Source of the DNA: Roseovarius azorensis
Lineage (GTDB): Bacteria > Pseudomonadota > Alphaproteobacteria > Rhodobacterales > Rhodobacteraceae
Length of the DNA stretch: 49,747 bases
Reading direction: 5' to 3'
Assembly: GCF_900109455.1 (NCBI RefSeq)
Contig: NZ_FOAG01000017.1
Coordinates: 1-49,747 of the forward strand
A program made the position numbers and the translations under genes. This document shows positions 1-7,706 of the stretch, in pieces; the stretch's first letter is position 1, and every line of letters starts with the position of its first letter. The notes beneath the pieces are model-generated. The model saw only the letters and a list, made by a program, of their open reading frames with translations, did no database searches and was not told where the DNA came from.

Positions 1-1
1 G

Positions 2-445
2 ATCGGTTGCCTCTTTTCCGATTTCGTCCTGGCGCGGGCTATTAAGTGGCGGCAGGCGCTGCCCGTGTCTGCGCAGCGGCTGACCAAAAAGGCGCTGCGG
101 GACCTGGCCTCAGACGAGAAGAAGGCCGAACTGGCAGTCCAGGTACGGATCCTCGAGTCCATCGAAGAGACGATCCGGTTGGCGCGAGATCTGGCCCCTC
201 GAGCAGAGGCACTTCGGGCGGTCGCGCCAAAGCTACGAGCGAAAAGATCGGGCGCGGCGGTCGACGTGTTCCTGACGGAAGATGCCGTGGCCCCGGCTTC
301 GATGCTATCCCCGTGCATTCGCGGGACGTCAATCCCCATGACTGATCGAGCGGCGCGACGGTTTTGCGACCGGCTGGTCGAGCTCGGCGTGGCCCATGAA
401 CTGACTGGGCGGCCGACCTTCCGGCTTTATGGGATCGCACCATGA
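2..445 (+). CDS. DUF1403 family protein, C-terminal part (5' end outside window)
   Basis: This open frame runs in from the window edge and stops at the TGA at 443-445, so the N-terminus is missing; the ATG-like start at 65 is probably internal. The last ~120 residues match, by eye, the C-terminus of the complete DUF1403 protein at 48075-48965. Shared blocks include APKLRAK, VFLT-DAVAP, DRAARRFCDRLV, ELTGR and FRLYGI. The family has no known function. The stop codon overlaps the ATG of the following scpB-like gene (ATGA), so the two are translationally coupled, as expected for partners. I see no membrane segment or catalytic motif. The identity rests on similarity to the full-length copy and on remembering that family. 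Confidence 0.75.
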   Translation: MGCLFSDFVLARAIKWRQALPVSAQRLTKKALRDLASDEKKAELAVQVRILESIEETIRLARDLAPRAEALRAVAPKLRAKRSGAAVDVFLTEDAVAPASMLSPCIRGTSIPMTDRAARRFCDRLVELGVAHELTGRPTFRLYGIAP

Positions 446-1062
446 ATGTCGCGACTAGGAAACGGAAACCGGCGGAGGAGGGCGGCGCCGTCTTTGACCG
501 AGAACTCGATGATCTGCCACAGGAGCTGCGCTGGCGCGAATGGATGGGGCGGATCGAGGCGGTGCTCTTCGCCAGTGTCTCGCCGGTCGGCCGCGACGAC
601 CTGGCCCGCGTGGTGGGGCAGGGGGCCTCGGTCGAGATGCTGGTCGAGGACATCCAGGCCGAACTCACCGGCCGTCCCTATGAACTGGCACAGGTTGCCG
701 GCGGATGGATGTTTCGAACCAAGACGCAATTCGCCGATGCCATCAAGGCCGCCGCCGATCTTGGTGATCAGTCGCTCGCCTTTACCGAGATGGAGATGGG
801 CGTGCTCTGTGCGATCGCCTACCACCAGCCCATCGACCGCGCTGGCCTCAAGGACATTTTCGGCAAAGAGGTGAGCCGCGATCTGTTGGCCCGATTGCGC
901 TACAAGGACCTGATCGCGAGCGGACCGCGGTCTCCGCGGCCGGGCGCGCCGCATACCTTCGTGACAACGGAGACGTTCCTGGTGACGTTCGATCTGCAGA
1001 GTCTGCGGGACTTGCCGGAATTGGAACTCGACCTCAACTTCAATGCGAATGCCGAGACTTAA
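442..1062 (+). CDS. scpB: ScpB-like segregation/condensation protein (copy 1)
   Basis: A 206-residue protein of the SMC-Scp complex subunit ScpB family. ScpB folds as two winged-helix domains and normally works with the kleisin ScpA and SMC to compact and segregate DNA. Family-like segments are RIEAVLFAS near residue 35, the block LARVVGQG, IAYHQPI near 130, and LKDIFGKEVSRDLL. The start ATG at 442 overlaps the DUF1403 stop by four bases. Neither scpA nor smc is in the window, so any partner must be encoded elsewhere or the protein has a different role here. A second copy at 48969-49571 shares roughly two thirds of its residues by eye. The diverged pairing with DUF1403 suggests a plasmid- or element-specific function (inference). 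Confidence 0.85.
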   Translation: MNVATRKRKPAEEGGAVFDRELDDLPQELRWREWMGRIEAVLFASVSPVGRDDLARVVGQGASVEMLVEDIQAELTGRPYELAQVAGGWMFRTKTQFADAIKAAADLGDQSLAFTEMEMGVLCAIAYHQPIDRAGLKDIFGKEVSRDLLARLRYKDLIASGPRSPRPGAPHTFVTTETFLVTFDLQSLRDLPELELDLNFNANAET

Positions 1063-1110
1063 CGCACTCCGTGATGCATCAATATCGCATTCGTGAATCG
1101 AACCGGAACC

Positions 1111-2652
1111 TCAGATGTAGTGGCGGAACGGCAGCGGCTTCGAACTGACTTCGGGAATGGCTGTTAGGATTTCCCCGACATCGTCGGCAAAGCGCAACGT
1201 GACCGGAAAGCCGTCGCCATAGATGCAGGTGTTGAAGTTGAGCTTGGTGAGCGCGAGGATATCATCGAGGACCTGCTCGATGGGCGTATCGCCGAACACA
1301 ATTTTCACCTTGAGCGGCGTCGGGATTTCTCGTCCGGGATAGGTTTTGAGCTTCGGCACGTAGCCGGACGTCCAGAGAAAAGCGTTGCGCTTGTCGACCT
1401 TGAGCGCAAGGCCGCGCATCACGCCACGCTTTCCCTCTTCGCGGAACAGTTTCAAGTCGTTCGGCCGCCTGATCTGGATGCCACATACCTGCGTACCGTC
1501 CGGCGCGCCCTCACGGAAACCCTCGATTTCCTCGCGGTTGAAGTTTGTCTTGCCGTGAATGAAGACCTCACGGGGCGGCGTGTCATCGTGCCAGCGCCTG
1601 TAGCTTGCAACGCAGCGCCGGATGATGTCGGCTGCCTGCTCCCGCGGCAGGTGGAACTCGCCGGCACGTTCGGACGCCCATGACCCGACCGAACCCTTGA
1701 AGACAATGCCTTCGCCCGTGTGCAGGAACATCTGCGCGCCGCAACACGCTTCGAATTCATCATGCGGGCTATTCGTGCGTTTGAAGACGAGGCCGATATA
1801 GCAGACCCCGTCGCGGATATCGGCAAGCGTCCAGGGTTTGGCCCCCGCCTTGTAGTAGATCGCCGTCCCGAGATTCCAGGCGATGGTCGCAGCGTCCTGA
1901 AGGTTGCGGATCGGCTTTCCGATACTGTTGAGATGCGCGTCCGGCGCGATGGTCGTCTGCCGCACGATCTGCGTCACGGCCTCGCAGCCAAGCAATTTCG
2001 CCTTGAGCTGGTTGTGGAAATGGTTCTCGTAGCGGTGCTTTTCCGCGGCCTCGTTGATGTCGTCGAAAAGGTCCGGCGCGTCCCATAACGCCATCGCATT
2101 CCGGTGCGATAGCCCCGTATCGCTGGTCACCCCTTCGGCCTTCGAAATCGTCTGATTGGGGCGGCACAGCTTCCAGAGCTGTTCCGGCACGACAACGAAC
2201 CAGAGCGCGACTTTCGCGTCCTCCTCGGTGACCCACTGCCTGATCGGTCCGGCAAAAAGATCGACGGCATCATAGACGCGCTGATGGGCGTCCCGGTTGC
2301 GGATGGTGCGGTCAAGATCGTCCGCATCGACTGTGATCGACACGCGCGGGTCAGCGTTCCAGCCCGTCCGGAAGGCGGTCTCGAAGCCGGGGAACATCAC
2401 CGAACTGCCGACTTTCGGATCGGCATCGATGGCACCCGCGAGCTTTGCCGCCCAGGCCTTGAACTGGGCGATACCTTCTTCGGTGCCGATGACACCGTAT
2501 TCGATGGCCGGATGGGATTTCGGCGGGCCGAACAGGAGCAGCCCGTCCTTCGGGTCTTCGAGCTTTTGCTCGTGCGCGAATAGCAGCCGCGGCTCGGCCA
2601 GCGGCAGCAGCTTGCGCGTCGCTTTCCGTTGTCTATTCCGCCGGGTCGCCAT
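1111..2652 (-). CDS. ago: Short prokaryotic Argonaute (MID-PIWI) of a SPARTA system
   Basis: A 513-residue short Argonaute with only MID and PIWI regions. In SPARTA systems the Ago uses a guide to find invading nucleic acid and activates the partner TIR-APAZ, which destroys NAD(P)+. The start ATG at 2652 (protein begins MATRRNRQRK) lies 20 bases inside the end of the TIR-APAZ gene, matching the usual two-gene operon; a longer reading frame begins upstream but runs deep into that gene. A basic stretch NQLKAKL (214-220) followed by TQIVRQTT (227-234) sits where the MID guide-end pocket is expected. PIWI starts near residue 255. At the usual first catalytic Asp the sequence is CYIGLVFKR, with no Asp, so it should be cleavage-inactive like other short Agos. 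The C-terminus (ALTKLNFNTC, then LRFADDVG and a final FRHYI) is typical of the family. Confidence 0.92.
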   Translation of the reverse strand: MATRRNRQRKATRKLLPLAEPRLLFAHEQKLEDPKDGLLLFGPPKSHPAIEYGVIGTEEGIAQFKAWAAKLAGAIDADPKVGSSVMFPGFETAFRTGWNADPRVSITVDADDLDRTIRNRDAHQRVYDAVDLFAGPIRQWVTEEDAKVALWFVVVPEQLWKLCRPNQTISKAEGVTSDTGLSHRNAMALWDAPDLFDDINEAAEKHRYENHFHNQLKAKLLGCEAVTQIVRQTTIAPDAHLNSIGKPIRNLQDAATIAWNLGTAIYYKAGAKPWTLADIRDGVCYIGLVFKRTNSPHDEFEACCGAQMFLHTGEGIVFKGSVGSWASERAGEFHLPREQAADIIRRCVASYRRWHDDTPPREVFIHGKTNFNREEIEGFREGAPDGTQVCGIQIRRPNDLKLFREEGKRGVMRGLALKVDKRNAFLWTSGYVPKLKTYPGREIPTPLKVKIVFGDTPIEQVLDDILALTKLNFNTCIYGDGFPVTLRFADDVGEILTAIPEVSSKPLPFRHYI

Positions 2653-4108
2653 CCGGCTCCTCCCCGTCGTCGATAGCGGCGTCTTCGACCAGTTCGATTT
2701 CGGCGGTTTCATCGAGACCGGCCGCCCCATCCTCGAAATAGCTGACCGGGCTTATGATCCGCTCGGGCTTCATGGTGACGAGGAGAGGATCGCCGCCGGT
2801 AGCGACGCCCAAGACCCCCTCCTCGTCATGGAATTGCCCGCAGAAAGCGAGCAAACGGTCGCGCCAGGCGGCGTTCCACCACTGCTTGCAAACGCTCCGT
2901 CGTGCCTTGTGCATGCGGTCCGACTTGTCCCACGGCGTTTGTCCGTCATCGGTGAAGATCACGTGATGGCGCAGCACGATACGAGGAAACGCGCCGAACT
3001 GCGGCGAGGCCGAAACCCCGTAATGCCAGTAGCCGTCGGGGACCTTGCCGCCGCCCGCAACCGTCCGGCTCTTGCGTCCGACCAGTTGCCGCCAGGTCGG
3101 CTTGCCGTGCGCGGGCGTGAAATGTGCCTTGTTCTTCTCAAGTTGGCCATGGGGGAAGAACCGCGCGACAAGCCCGCTCGAAAGCGGAAAGGCACACAGG
3201 CCGCGCCGCGTCATTTCGGCTTCCCAGGCCTGCCGCACGAGATCGCTCACCATGTTCGACGCATCGAAGGGGGCAATGGCGAGCGTTTCATCGCCGTCGG
3301 AAGAAAACTCGCGGGTTTCCAGCACGGCCAGCTCGGCCTCATCAAAATCAACACCGAGCGCCATCACGACTTCATGGGCGGGCGCGAAAGTGAGAAGCCG
3401 GTCCCCGACAACACGGTAAGGGTGCGGGAACGCTTTCGCGAGCTTTCCGAGCGTGCCGGATGGCCCCCGATAGCGATGCGCAAAGAGCCGCTTCGGCAAG
3501 GTCAGCCGGAACCAGTTCGAGAGATAGCTGTCAGTGGTCCGGACAGGCTTGCGGTCGGCCTCGATGGAACGGGTGTACCAGTCCATGACGGTATTCGCGC
3601 CCGCCGCCTCGGATTTCGGGGCGCCTTCACGCTCAAGCAGAGCCAGCAAGCGCCGCAATCCCTCGGCCCAGCCGAGATCGAACCGCATGATATTCAGGTC
3701 CTGGATGCTCTCCTGCATGCTGTCGAACGGAAACGCATCGATCTTGAGCGGCACAATGAAATCACCCAGCCCGTGCTTCTCTTGCGCCGCCTGTGCCAGC
3801 TTGAGTTCGCGCAGCGTACCGGGCTTCTTGTTGGCATCGAGAGTCGAGACGAACAGAAAGCGGAAGGTCGCCTGATCAATGGCTTCCTCGATATTGTTCC
3901 AGAAGCGTTCGCCGCCGAGCAGCGCCGTCACATCGCACCAAACTTCGTAACCGGCGATGGAGAGCTGGCTTGCGAGCCACTTGGCGAAGGTATTGTCCTC
4001 GGGTGTCGCGTGGCTGAGAAACAGCACGCGGCGCGTCTGCGCATCGGGTGGGCCGACGTGTCCGGCCGCCGGTGCGGCCATCTGGTCTATCTTGGGAATC
4101 TCGGTCAT
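2633..4108 (-). CDS. TIR-APAZ effector of a SPARTA system
   Basis: A 491-residue partner of the short Argonaute. Residues ~27-140 form a TIR domain: VLFLSHATPEDN (28-39), the strand GYEVWCD (53-59), and a helix containing TLREL (98-102), whose Glu101 aligns by eye with the catalytic glutamate of characterised SPARTA TIR domains. Residues ~150-491 are the APAZ region, which binds Argonaute in place of the missing N and PAZ domains. Known SPARTA TIR domains hydrolyse NAD(P)+ after guide-directed detection of plasmid or phage, killing or arresting the cell. I chose the ATG at 4108 (MTEIPKIDQ); a longer form from 4162 is possible but lacks a good ribosome site. The gene ends 20 bases inside ago. 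It follows the HEPN gene after 125 bases, which could hold an internal promoter. Confidence 0.93.
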   Translation of the reverse strand: MTEIPKIDQMAAPAAGHVGPPDAQTRRVLFLSHATPEDNTFAKWLASQLSIAGYEVWCDVTALLGGERFWNNIEEAIDQATFRFLFVSTLDANKKPGTLRELKLAQAAQEKHGLGDFIVPLKIDAFPFDSMQESIQDLNIMRFDLGWAEGLRRLLALLEREGAPKSEAAGANTVMDWYTRSIEADRKPVRTTDSYLSNWFRLTLPKRLFAHRYRGPSGTLGKLAKAFPHPYRVVGDRLLTFAPAHEVVMALGVDFDEAELAVLETREFSSDGDETLAIAPFDASNMVSDLVRQAWEAEMTRRGLCAFPLSSGLVARFFPHGQLEKNKAHFTPAHGKPTWRQLVGRKSRTVAGGGKVPDGYWHYGVSASPQFGAFPRIVLRHHVIFTDDGQTPWDKSDRMHKARRSVCKQWWNAAWRDRLLAFCGQFHDEEGVLGVATGGDPLLVTMKPERIISPVSYFEDGAAGLDETAEIELVEDAAIDDGEEPDGDPAE

Positions 4109-4233
4109 GTCTAAGAATAGAACATACCGGCAACATTTTGTATAGGTGAACGCGACAAACACACATTCTTGTGGAAAATCGCGCCGCGTTCGAGTGAAGC
4201 AATCGAAGATTGCCGCTCGGTTTTCGGAAGCGT

Positions 4234-5643
4234 TCAGACGTCGCCCAGTACCCTACCAACAGGCCGGTCAAGGTTGTTGCCGAGATTTGGCAGACGCCCC
4301 GCGACATCCTCGAAGCAAAGCGCGAACGCGGCCTGCGCCTTGATGATCTCGGCCTCCTTGACGGTCGAGCCGTTGTGAACGATCTCCCCTCGCGCTTCCA
4401 TGACCGAGTTCACGGCATCGATATACTCGTCGATCCCGCGTCTGCCTTTCAAACAGATGCGGAGCCGCCGTTTGACGCGCTCCGCCACGCCGCGGGCATA
4501 CGCATCGGTCAGGAGTGTTTCAAAGGCGACGGCAAGTGCGACGACGGCCTCGTCGTCCGTTACACGGGCGCTGAAAGACTGCCGGTACCAATTGAGCGCC
4601 GTCACGACACGGGCAAATACCTTACGCCTGACGCGATCATTGCTCGCGGTGTTGACGTGCTCAAGATGTCCGGCCTCGACAAGCTTGAGGGCTTGCGTCA
4701 GGCGCCGCTGTGCATTGCGCACGAAAGATAGCCGCTGTGTCTCGGCACCCAGGGAAAGCGTTAGGTCCGAGAGGCGCGCCAGTTCGAGCGCGGCAACATT
4801 CATCGGTACGCGTCGCAACTCCACGGCATCGGATTTTTTCTTGCGCGCCTCGCCGACCAGATAGTGATGGATATCGAGGGTTTCCCAGTTGTTGACCCTT
4901 GCCGTTGTGTGAAAAGTGCCGACCTTCTTCCCGCGGTCCGCGGCAAGCGCATAGAGCATGGCGGCGAACGCCGCAGACACCCTGATCTTCAGGGTATAGA
5001 TAAACTGGTTCTCGAAATAAGCGCCGGTATGGGAAGCGACGCGCACCATCATCAGCGGATTACTGGTCATCCAGTCCATGTTTCCGGCACGGGTATGATG
5101 TCCAAGATCGGAGGCGTCGATTTTGCCTGCCACACCAAGCCTTGAGGCCATGCTTGACACAAGCCGGCGTGTTGAATCGAAATCGTTGGTTTGTGCCGCG
5201 AGACACATGGCCATGCTTCGGAAGTGAAGATACGTTTGTGAATCGCGCCCCGACTGAAACGGAGTTTCTGTCCCTATGCCGAACCCGTGCAACGGATAGA
5301 GCACAAAACCCGGATTGCCCGCGCGCGATGTGGTCAGGAAGGAAAGCACCTCCTGAACGATATTCCCGGGGTTGTTCTTTGCGGCGTGAAAAACAAGTTC
5401 GTCGATGATCGAGACGCCTACATAGACTTCGGCTTTCCAGAGTGCGCGCGCTAACGCGGACCTGATAGCCATGAGATGATGTGCAAGGCCGCCGTAAGTA
5501 CCTGATTCGAGAATGTCCTCTCCTTCGAGAATAAGGTGCTCTAGCGTGTCGAACCCGCTGAGCTCATTATGCTTGCGGCCGAGATAAGTCTCGGCGTCAC
5601 TGATCGGCTTTCCGGCCGGCACCTTGACACTGCTCAGGGACAT
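4234..5643 (-). CDS. HEPN-domain protein (Apea-like), probable RNase effector
   Basis: A 469-residue protein with no confident full-length match. The C-terminal third (about 340-460) is helical and contains RGEIVH, an R-x4-H motif (Arg418, His423) preceded by an acidic helix, which is the signature of HEPN ribonucleases. A segment like AVAFETLLTD before it resembles Apea-like HEPN domains. HEPN proteins act as RNA-cleaving effectors in many defence and toxin systems. The first ~300 residues show no domain I recognise. It lies between the NERD-helicase gene (85-base gap) and TIR-APAZ (125-base gap) on the same strand, so it may belong to either system or stand alone. The start ATG at 5643 has a weak upstream TGAGG. 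The domain call is moderate; function is inferred. Confidence 0.65.
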   Translation of the reverse strand: MSLSSVKVPAGKPISDAETYLGRKHNELSGFDTLEHLILEGEDILESGTYGGLAHHLMAIRSALARALWKAEVYVGVSIIDELVFHAAKNNPGNIVQEVLSFLTTSRAGNPGFVLYPLHGFGIGTETPFQSGRDSQTYLHFRSMAMCLAAQTNDFDSTRRLVSSMASRLGVAGKIDASDLGHHTRAGNMDWMTSNPLMMVRVASHTGAYFENQFIYTLKIRVSAAFAAMLYALAADRGKKVGTFHTTARVNNWETLDIHHYLVGEARKKKSDAVELRRVPMNVAALELARLSDLTLSLGAETQRLSFVRNAQRRLTQALKLVEAGHLEHVNTASNDRVRRKVFARVVTALNWYRQSFSARVTDDEAVVALAVAFETLLTDAYARGVAERVKRRLRICLKGRRGIDEYIDAVNSVMEARGEIVHNGSTVKEAEIIKAQAAFALCFEDVAGRLPNLGNNLDRPVGRVLGDV

Positions 5644-5728
5644 CTGTCGGAGACCTCAGGGCAAATGCCCCACACTTCACGCACAAATCCTATTCCCGAC
5701 GGTCCAGCGGAGCGCTTGCAAATCCTCT

Positions 5729-7699
5729 TCATTCGTCGAGACTCAGCCATTCGATAAAGTCCTGCCGCTGCTCGAAAACGGCTCGAAAAGCATCCTTTAT
5801 TGGCGACGTGCGCTTTGAAAGATTGATGACCAGTGTGTCCATCCCACGGGTTAAAGGGATCATCGTCCATTGTGCGGCGAATGCAGCGGCCAGGTCTTCC
5901 TGTGTTTCAAACAGCCCGCCCAGGTCCTGCGGAGCGTTCATCCATTGGCGGTATTTGTAGTCATAGAAATCATCGAATGCGTAGTTGATGACTGTCCAGC
6001 CTTCGAGTCCGCGGCAAGAGTCGTACTGCACGATCCGTAGCGCATCGCGATCAGTCGGATACTGTGCGCGAACGTCTACGGCCGTAGCATCCCAAATGAG
6101 GCCTCCTTCAGCATTTATGGTGCGTCCAGGTACAGAATAGGTGCTGTCTTCGTCGCGAATGACGAGTGACGGCGGTACGCAGGCGAGCAGGTCGACAGGA
6201 TAATTCCCGAGTTCTGCCGCCTCGGCTCTCAGGCGCTCGTAGTTTGCGGTGTCATGTGCCATGTCGCCTTCAACAATCAGAACGCGGCCGCCGTTCGCGT
6301 CCGGATTGGGCTCAAGGTCCCAGTTCTGAAGATTGAGCCCCCGCGCAGTATCAGCAACAAAGTGTGCAAGATTGGCCTTCATGCGGAGGCAGCGCCGCAA
6401 CCGCCTGGGGCGTAATTTTTCACGGGCAAGGCCCGCGTCCCAGTCCGCAACCGAGGCGCGCACATACTGGTCCACGCCGTCCGCAACGACAATCCGCTCT
6501 GGTGGATAAACTGCACGCAGAATGTCGATCTCGTTGGACGGCCAGTCCTGCCCTTCATCGACAAACACGACATCCCATGCGAACGCCTCGGCTTGTGCTT
6601 CGACGATTTCAGCGAGGTCTTCAGGTGAAACTGCGCCGCTCCGGACGTAGTCGAGAAGCGCCTCCTTGTGCTTCTCGTAGTTCTCCAGAAAAGAGTCATC
6701 GCTTCCGATGATCCCCAATTCACGCATCAGGCGTCCGATGAAAGCATGCACGGTATCGATGCTGATGCCGCCCTTCTCAAGCTGTCGCGGCACACCGAGA
6801 AGCGCCATTGTACGCCGCATATCTGCGACCAGTGCCTTGTTATAGGTGAGTATGAGCGAGCGCATACCGCTATTGTCATAGGCGCGGTATGCCATCTGAA
6901 GCAGGATAACGGTCTTGCCGACACCGCCCCTGCCTCGAATAACGATCTGTCGTGTGCCAAGATCGTCAAGCCACGTTTCTGGAAGCGCCGCTTTCACAAT
7001 GCGGTCCATTCGCCGGCGATCAATGGGCGTTGGTTCAAGTGTCTTTAGAACATGGGCATCTGGCGCCAGGATCGCCTCGAACTTCTCGCCCGGCCCGAAA
7101 CTGATGGTCACAAAACGGTCTCTCGCGAGGGGTTGTGAAATTTGACCGAGGATATTCAGTATCTTCTCGAAACTCGCATCGATACCGAATGAATTGTGTG
7201 GACGATCTGGAAGGTCGGCCTCGCGCAAACCCGAAAAGAAGATCATATCCTGAATGTATGGAGGAGAAAAACCGCCCCGCTCAAGATAGGTTTTGAGTTC
7301 AAAAACCTGTTTGAACGCTTTCTCCGTAACGCATTCCCACCCTCTCGGGTATTTCACGGAAGCGACCTTGTCATTGAATTTGACGCCGGTCGCATCATGG
7401 GATTTGACCTCTATCGCGAGCGCAAAGCTCCGTACCGAAGCGGCGCGTGGAACAATGGGATCGCCGTTCTTGGGATAGAACCGGTTCTCGACGTCAAACG
7501 AGCGTGGCTCAGAAAAATGTCCAACGACGAAGACATCGATGTCTTCATATTGCTGACCATAGAGTTTGAGACTGACGAAGATTTTGACATGGTCATCCGG
7601 ACTTTGGCTGAGATCGGGCCACACAGCGAGGATTTGCTTACGAAGATGCAGCGCCGCTTCGTATTCCTGTCCTTCATTTGCGCCTGCCAGTTCGATCAA
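5729..7699 (-). CDS. PD-(D/E)XK (NERD-like) nuclease fused to UvrD/Rep-type SF1 helicase
   Basis: A 656-residue two-part protein. The N-terminus has Asp55 in EDIDVFVVG and E97-V-K99 in LAIEVKSHD, the D...ExK core of a PD-(D/E)XK or NERD nuclease. The rest is an SF1 helicase: Walker A GRGGVGKT (256-263), Walker B DEGQD (381-385) and a motif-V-like SCRGLEG (561-567). Enzymes of this type unwind and cut DNA. The start is TTG at 7699: the codon triplet two positions upstream in this frame is a TGA, and the nuclease domain begins within 55 residues. Only seven bases separate it from the druE stop, so it is surely cotranscribed with druE. It is not one of the named Druantia genes I know, so its membership in that system is inference. 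Confidence 0.85.
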   Translation of the reverse strand: MIELAGANEGQEYEAALHLRKQILAVWPDLSQSPDDHVKIFVSLKLYGQQYEDIDVFVVGHFSEPRSFDVENRFYPKNGDPIVPRAASVRSFALAIEVKSHDATGVKFNDKVASVKYPRGWECVTEKAFKQVFELKTYLERGGFSPPYIQDMIFFSGLREADLPDRPHNSFGIDASFEKILNILGQISQPLARDRFVTISFGPGEKFEAILAPDAHVLKTLEPTPIDRRRMDRIVKAALPETWLDDLGTRQIVIRGRGGVGKTVILLQMAYRAYDNSGMRSLILTYNKALVADMRRTMALLGVPRQLEKGGISIDTVHAFIGRLMRELGIIGSDDSFLENYEKHKEALLDYVRSGAVSPEDLAEIVEAQAEAFAWDVVFVDEGQDWPSNEIDILRAVYPPERIVVADGVDQYVRASVADWDAGLAREKLRPRRLRRCLRMKANLAHFVADTARGLNLQNWDLEPNPDANGGRVLIVEGDMAHDTANYERLRAEAAELGNYPVDLLACVPPSLVIRDEDSTYSVPGRTINAEGGLIWDATAVDVRAQYPTDRDALRIVQYDSCRGLEGWTVINYAFDDFYDYKYRQWMNAPQDLGGLFETQEDLAAAFAAQWTMIPLTRGMDTLVINLSKRTSPIKDAFRAVFEQRQDFIEWLSLDE

Positions 7700-7706
7700 C
7701 TTTCAC

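Noticed and set aside
2297..4114. A 605-codon plus-strand reading frame opposite the SPARTA genes
   Set aside because: It is the antisense of TIR-APAZ and ago, with no family resemblance; long antisense frames are common in GC-rich DNA.
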